From NCBI GenBank assembly GCA_964428805.1, contig CAYRZF010000070.1, positions 1-10,967 of the forward strand: a stretch of 10,967 bases of DNA. The letters run 5' to 3'. Shown piece after piece: positions 8,104-10,967 of this stretch. The stretch comes from CAYRZF01 sp964428805. GTDB lineage: Bacteria > Methylomirabilota > Methylomirabilia > Rokubacteriales > CSP1-6. The position numbers were made by a program, and so were the translations under genes. Every line of letters begins with the position of its first letter. Within the stretch, counting starts at the first letter, position 1. The notes beneath the pieces were generated by a model that worked only from the letters and a program-made list of their open reading frames with translations, did no database searches and had not been told where the DNA came from.

Positions 8104-8739
8104 CTACTTGGCCGCCGCGCCCACCAGGGCCTCGGCTTCCGTCACCGCGCGCGTGGTCGGCTTGGAGGAGATGACCTCATCCACGATCCCGTACTCCCGC
8201 GCCTGGACGGGGGTCATGAAGAAGTCCCGGTCCGTGTCCCGCTGGATCCGCTCGATGCTCTGCCCGGTGTGGTGGACGAAGATTCGGTTCAGCTCGTCGC
8301 GCACCCGCAGGATTTCCCTCGCTTGGATGTCGATGTCCGTGGCCTGCCCCTGCACCCCGCCGAGCGGCTGGTGGATCATGATGCGCGCGTGCGGGAGGGC
8401 AAAGCGTTTACCCTTGGTGCCCGCAGCCAGGAGCAGCGCGCCCATGGAGGCGGCCTGCCCCATGCAGATCGTCGAGATATTGGGCTTGACGTACTGCATG
8501 GTGTCGTAGATCGCCATCCCCGCCGTCACCGAGCCCCCCGGGGAGTTGACATAGAGGAAGAGATCCTTGTCCGGGTCCTCGGCTTCGAGGAACAGCATCT
8601 GGGCGATGACCAGGTTGGCCAGCTCGTCCTCGATGTAGGTGGGCAAAAAGATGATCCGCTCCTTGAGGAGCCGGGAGAAGATGTCGAAGGCCCGCTCGCC
8701 GCGGGGCGTCTGCTCGACCACGATGGGAACCAGGGCCAT
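8104..8739 (-). CDS. clpP: ATP-dependent Clp protease proteolytic subunit ClpP
   Basis: Serine peptidase forming the tetradecameric degradation chamber that works with ClpX. The 211-residue product has the catalytic triad Ser98 (GQAASMGA), His123 (RIMIHQPLGG) and Asp172 (TDRDFF), plus the oxyanion-loop NSPGGSVTAG (65-74). The N-terminus VPIVVEQTPRGERAFDI aligns with canonical ClpP, and little propeptide is present. The ATG at 8739 has AAGGAGA 6 nt upstream. It lies 31 nt after tig and 7 nt before clpX, the widely conserved tig-clpP-clpX arrangement. The segment LPTYIEDEL (32-40) departs slightly from the common L-G-x-I-D/E-D wording, which is a minor variant. Confidence 0.98.
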   Translation of the reverse strand: MALVPIVVEQTPRGERAFDIFSRLLKERIIFLPTYIEDELANLVIAQMLFLEAEDPDKDLFLYVNSPGGSVTAGMAIYDTMQYVKPNISTICMGQAASMGALLLAAGTKGKRFALPHARIMIHQPLGGVQGQATDIDIQAREILRVRDELNRIFVHHTGQSIERIQRDTDRDFFMTPVQAREYGIVDEVISSKPTTRAVTEAEALVGAAAK

Positions 8740-8770
8740 TGGCGCTCTCCTTATCTGCTCCTAGTGTACA

Positions 8771-10039
8771 TCAGGATTCGATCCGGGCGTGCTGAATCAA
8801 AAGGTCAAGCGTCCGGGCCTCCCGGAGGGAGACACGCAATGCCTCCAGGTCGCCGCTCTTCTCCATGAGCCGCCGGACCGCCGGCGCCGGGCGCTGGCTG
8901 ACCCGGGCGATTTTCTCCACCTCGGCCTCCACGTCGGCATCGCTCGGGGCCAGACCCTCTTTGTCGGCGATGGCCTCCAGGAGGAGGGCGCGCCGCACCG
9001 CACGAAGGGCGCCAGGGCGGAGCTCCCCGGCCAGCTTGTCGTAGTCCCACTTGATCTGGTCCGGGTCCACCCCCTGCCGGCGCATCCGCTCGCGGGCGTG
9101 CTCGATCAGATGCGCCACCTGACGGAGCACCATGGCTTCTGGTACTGCGAAGTCGTGCTGGGCCAGGAGCGCCTCCACCACCTTGTCTTCCAGCGCCCGC
9201 CGATTGTCCCGCTCCCGCTGTGCTTCGAGCTCCTTGCGGACCTCCGCCTTGAGCTCGTCCAGCGTCGCGTACTGCCCCAGGCTCTTCGCGAACTCGTCGT
9301 CCAGCGGCGGCAGCGCCTTTTCCTTCACCTCCACTACCCGCACTGTCGCGACGCCGGTCTTCCCTCGGAGATCCTCCCGCCGGTGGTCGTCCGGGAAGCG
9401 GACGCGCGTTTCGCGCTCGCCGCCGGCGGCTAATCCGATGACCGCCTCGTCGATCTCGGGGAGGACCGCCTGGGAGCCCACCAGAAAAGCGTACCCCTGC
9501 TCCCTCCGTGGCTCCATCCCCTCGGGGGTGAGGGTGTAGTCCATGATCACCAGATCGCCGAGATCGCCCGCGCGCTCGACGCTTCTGAATTCGGCGTGCT
9601 GCTCGCGCAGGTGCTCCAGCGTCTTCGCGACGTCTTCGTCGGCCACCGCGCCGGGCGAATGCTGGACGGACAGCCCAGTGTACGCGCCCAGGCTGATCGC
9701 CGGCTTGATCTCCACCACCGCGGTGAACTTGAGCGGCGAGCCCTCCTCCAGCGTGACCTCGTGGAAATCCGGATCCTCCACGGGCTTCAGCCGGGCCTCG
9801 GCCAGGGCCTGGCGGTACACCTGGGGAATGAGCCGCTGGGCCACCTCCCGGCGCACCTCGTCGGCGAAGTGGAGCTTCACGAGGTTCCGGGGGACGTGGC
9901 CTTTCCGAAAGCCCGGGAGCCGTGCCTGACGACTCACCCGCCCGTAGGCCTCCTCCCACGCCTTCCGGACAAGGTCCTCCGGCGCCTCCACTTGAAGGCG
10001 GCGCTTGCAGGCCTCAAGCTCTTCGACGGCAACTTTCAT
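8771..10039 (-). CDS. tig: Trigger factor, ribosome-associated chaperone and prolyl isomerase
   Basis: Binds the ribosomal tunnel exit and shields nascent chains. The 422-residue product has the N-terminal ribosome-docking domain with the signature GFRKGHVP (43-50), an FKBP-like prolyl isomerase domain (about 160-240; GDLVIMDYTL, FLVGSQAVLPEIDEAVIGL, ATVRVVEVKE), and the long helical C-terminal chaperone domain (about 245-415). The ATG at 10039 gives the conserved N-terminus MKVAVEELEACKRRL; the longer open frame to 10099 is rejected because it runs into tRNA-Leu. No SD is visible. The start is only 16 nt from the tRNA-Leu CCA end and overlaps the stop of a 5-codon mini-ORF. It heads the tig-clpP-clpX protein-quality cluster. 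Confidence 0.96.
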   Translation of the reverse strand: MKVAVEELEACKRRLQVEAPEDLVRKAWEEAYGRVSRQARLPGFRKGHVPRNLVKLHFADEVRREVAQRLIPQVYRQALAEARLKPVEDPDFHEVTLEEGSPLKFTAVVEIKPAISLGAYTGLSVQHSPGAVADEDVAKTLEHLREQHAEFRSVERAGDLGDLVIMDYTLTPEGMEPRREQGYAFLVGSQAVLPEIDEAVIGLAAGGERETRVRFPDDHRREDLRGKTGVATVRVVEVKEKALPPLDDEFAKSLGQYATLDELKAEVRKELEAQRERDNRRALEDKVVEALLAQHDFAVPEAMVLRQVAHLIEHARERMRRQGVDPDQIKWDYDKLAGELRPGALRAVRRALLLEAIADKEGLAPSDADVEAEVEKIARVSQRPAPAVRRLMEKSGDLEALRVSLREARTLDLLIQHARIES

Positions 10040-10055
10040 CAGGGGAGTATCCGCA

Positions 10056-10142
10056 TGGTGCGAGAGGGGGGAGTTGAACCCCCAAGGGCTTTCACCCACT
10101 GGATCCTAAATCCAGCGCGTCTGCCAGTTTCGCCACTCTCGC
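10056..10142 (-). tRNA. tRNA-Leu (anticodon TAG)
   Basis: Class II tRNA of 87 nt with encoded CCA (10056-10058). The acceptor GCGAGAG pairs with CTCTCGC (discriminator A). The anticodon stem CTGGA/TCCAG encloses TTTAGGA, the long variable arm is present, and the T-arm has GGTTCAACTCC. It reads CUN leucine codons. It is the last tRNA of the array, 16 nt before tig. Confidence 0.97.
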
Positions 10143-10158
10143 ACGAACAGAATGAAAA

Positions 10159-10234
<76 letters not shown>

Positions 10235-10247
10235 GCCGATGCCGTAA

Positions 10248-10324
10248 TGGTACGCCTGAGAGGATTCGAACCTCTGACCTTCGGATCCGGAGTCCGACGC
10301 TCTATCCAACTGAGCTACAGGCGC
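10248..10324 (-). tRNA. tRNA-Arg (anticodon CCG)
   Basis: A 77-nt gene with encoded CCA. The acceptor GCGCCTG pairs with CAGGCGT, so the first pair is a G-U wobble. The anticodon arm TCGGA-CTCCGGA-TCCGA gives CCG, reading CGG. The D-arm and anticodon stem are identical to the next tRNA upstream in the transcript. Confidence 0.97.
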
Positions 10325-10352
10325 ACCACGCTGTGTGTCGGCCCCTCGATTC

Positions 10353-10429
10353 TGGTACGCCCGGAAGGAATCGAACCTTCGACCTTCGGATTCGAAGTCC
10401 GACGCTCTATCCAACTGAGCTACGGGCGC
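10353..10429 (-). tRNA. tRNA-Arg (anticodon TCG)
   Basis: A 77-nt gene with encoded CCA. The acceptor GCGCCCG pairs with CGGGCGT, again with G1-U72. The anticodon arm TCGGA-CTTCGAA-TCCGA gives TCG, reading CGA and, if U34 is lightly modified, possibly more of the CGN box. It is near-identical to the adjacent Arg-CCG gene in the 5' half, implying tandem duplication. Confidence 0.97.
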
Positions 10430-10435
10430 ACGAAC

Positions 10436-10512
10436 TGGGGTGAGCGAAGGGAATCGAACCCTCAACCCCTGGAGCCACAGTCCAGTGCTCTAACCAATTG
10501 AGCTACGCTCAC
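10436..10512 (-). tRNA. tRNA-His (anticodon GTG)
   Basis: The acceptor GTGAGCG pairs with CGCTCAC. The anticodon arm CTGGA-CTGTGGC-TCCAG gives GTG. The genome encodes G at -1 (10513) opposite C73 (10439), the histidine identity pair, and CCA is encoded (10436-10438). It is the first tRNA after the promoter and is separated from Arg-TCG by only 6 nt. Confidence 0.97.
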
Positions 10513-10548
10513 CACAATCTTAACCTTCGGCATTGAAAACGACGCCGT

Positions 10549-10578
10549 ATCTTACCCCACCGCTTCCGGAAGTGTCAA
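10549..10578 (-). promoter_or_regulatory. Sigma70-type promoter of the tRNA array (and perhaps tig-clpP-clpX)
   Basis: The minus strand carries a perfect TTGACA -35 (10573-10578), an 18-nt spacer and TAAGAT -10 (10549-10554, 4 of 6). The start would lie near 10542, about 30 nt before tRNA-His. The palindrome CTTCCGGAAG (10563-10572) fills most of the spacer and might be an operator. No other good promoter is visible between it and tig. Confidence 0.7.
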
Positions 10579-10609
10579 TCCGCACAGGGATTTCGGCGTG
10601 AGGATGGGG

Positions 10610-10657
10610 TGGTGCGCCTGGCAGGATTTGAACCTGCGGCCCTCGGATTAGAAGTCC
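10610..10657 (-). pseudogene. 3' half of tRNA-Arg (TCT): probable attachment-site remnant
   Basis: Only the 3' half of a tRNA is present: anticodon loop CTTCTAA (10648-10654, anticodon TCT), 3' anticodon strand TCCGA, 5-nt variable loop, a perfect T-arm GCAGG-TTCAAAT-CCTGC, the acceptor 3' strand CAGGCGC, discriminator A and encoded CCA (10610-10612). Tracing 5'-ward, matching to a normal Arg-TCT breaks after GGA (10655-10657): the next bases (CG) cannot pair with the GA of the 3' strand, and no D-arm or 5' acceptor strand occurs up to the window end. The intact 3' half with an abrupt break at the anticodon stem is the typical footprint of tyrosine-integrase insertion rather than random decay. 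Confidence 0.8.
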
Positions 10658-10676
10658 CGCCAGTTCCCCCACAGAA

Positions 10677-10695
10677 CCCAAGAATGCCCAAGAAT
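10677..10695. repeat. Tandem direct repeat CCCAAGAATG x2
   Basis: Two back-to-back copies, 10677-10686 and 10687-10695 (the second lacks the final G), with a 10-bp period. They lie 20 bp from the end of tRNA identity. Confidence 0.85.
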
Positions 10696-10726
10696 TTCCT
10701 AATGATTGGCGCCGTAGCGGTCGTCG

Positions 10727-10746
10727 GCTTTGGGCCGCTTTGGGCC
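10727..10746. repeat. Tandem direct repeat GCTTTGGGCC x2
   Basis: Two perfect 10-bp copies, 10727-10736 and 10737-10746. The unit shares CTTTGGG/CTTGGG-like wording with the reverse complement of the nearer repeat, but the sequences are distinct. Confidence 0.85.
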
Positions 10747-10750
10747 TGGT

Positions 10751-10779
10751 CCGCACCTGTCCCCGCACAATTCCCGCAC
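10751..10779. repeat. Helically spaced CCGCAC x3
   Basis: CCGCAC occurs at 10751, 10763 and 10774 (start-to-start 12 and 11 bp); the last two extend to CCCGCACA. One-turn spacing places all copies on one face of the helix, typical of cooperative protein binding. Confidence 0.7.
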
Positions 10780-10889
10780 AGCAGCCACGCCCGGGACCTT
10801 GGGGAAGCAACGGATGGGAGGGCGTCTCTGCCTCGGCGTCCGGGGCTCCTTCTGGCGTACCGTGGCCTATTGGCTGGCCGAAGCACCCG

Positions 10890-10918
10890 GCGCCGGCTAG
10901 CGGCCGCCGGGCCGGCGC
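10890..10918. repeat. GC-rich inverted repeat
   Basis: GCGCCGGC (10890-10897) and GCCGGCGC (10911-10918) are perfect inverted copies around a 13-nt loop. No T-tract follows on either strand. It may be a structural element of the putative inserted DNA or incidental in such GC-rich sequence. Confidence 0.4.
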
Positions 10919-10967
10919 TGCATGGGGCGCTGCCCTTGCCACGGGCGTCCATGCTGCCCGGGGCGGG

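Larger units (their letters stand above)
10658..10967. mobile_element. Probable end of an integrative element; no gene recognised
   Basis: This 310-bp stretch runs from the broken tRNA to the window edge. No open frame here has a recognisable product. It contains an A/T-richer patch (about 10690-10706) near the putative core and three clusters of short direct repeats with 10-12 bp spacing (10677-10779), as expected for accessory and arm sites of an integrase. An integrase gene is not visible. Its identity as an element end is inferred from the half tRNA. Confidence 0.5.

Noticed and set aside
10520..10952. Overlapping minus-strand open frames at the right edge
   Set aside because: They run through the half tRNA and the promoter, have no SD-supported start, no domain and no bias favouring one frame.
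10658..10967. Group I intron interrupting the Arg-TCT tRNA
   Set aside because: No 5' tRNA half is found in the remaining 310 bases, and the break is in the anticodon stem, not after the anticodon where such introns usually sit. A larger intron cannot be wholly excluded.

Overview
The window is a GC-rich bacterial chromosome segment. It is gene-dense, uses strong Shine-Dalgarno (SD) motifs and GTG starts, has tRNAs with encoded CCA, and carries the conserved order tig-clpP-clpX. The proteins look like a deep-branching Gram-negative-type lineage, for example Methylomirabilota/Rokubacteria or a deltaproteobacterial relative. That placement is an inference from composition and gene style, not a tested assignment.

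Layout. Positions 88-615 (minus) encode an exported cyclophilin with its own promoter. A divergent plus-strand unit follows: an unrecognised 85-residue two-helix membrane protein (791-1048) overlapping the start of the ribosome-associated GTPase TypA/BipA (1036-2844). A palindromic repeat-like hairpin lies in the short gap before a long minus-strand run. In transcription order, right to left, that run is: a promoter (10549-10578); a five-tRNA array (His-GTG, Arg-TCG, Arg-CCG, Lys-CTT, Leu-TAG); trigger factor, ClpP and ClpX; an intrinsic terminator (6789-6816); then RsmI, ThiD, TatC, a PC4-like single-strand-binding protein and a DEAD-box RNA helicase. Gaps inside the run are short or negative, so much of it is probably co-transcribed and translationally coupled.

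Functional theme. The right half links decoding (tRNAs) with nascent-chain folding (trigger factor) and ATP-dependent proteolysis (ClpXP). The middle mixes 16S rRNA methylation, thiamin salvage/synthesis, twin-arginine export and RNA remodelling. The helicase has no ATG, GTG or TTG between the upstream gene's stop and its Q motif. It has a well-placed SD before a CTG, so a CTG start is the best reading.

Right edge. A sixth tRNA, Arg-TCT, is present only as its 3' half (10610-10657), and homology stops in the anticodon stem. The sequence to its right has no recognisable gene but holds three sets of short direct repeats with 10-12 bp periods. This is what one end of an integrative element inserted into a tRNA gene by a tyrosine recombinase would look like. 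The element body would lie beyond the window. I found no CRISPR array, insertion sequence or clear defence system inside the window; the candidate novelty is this junction and whatever lies beyond it.
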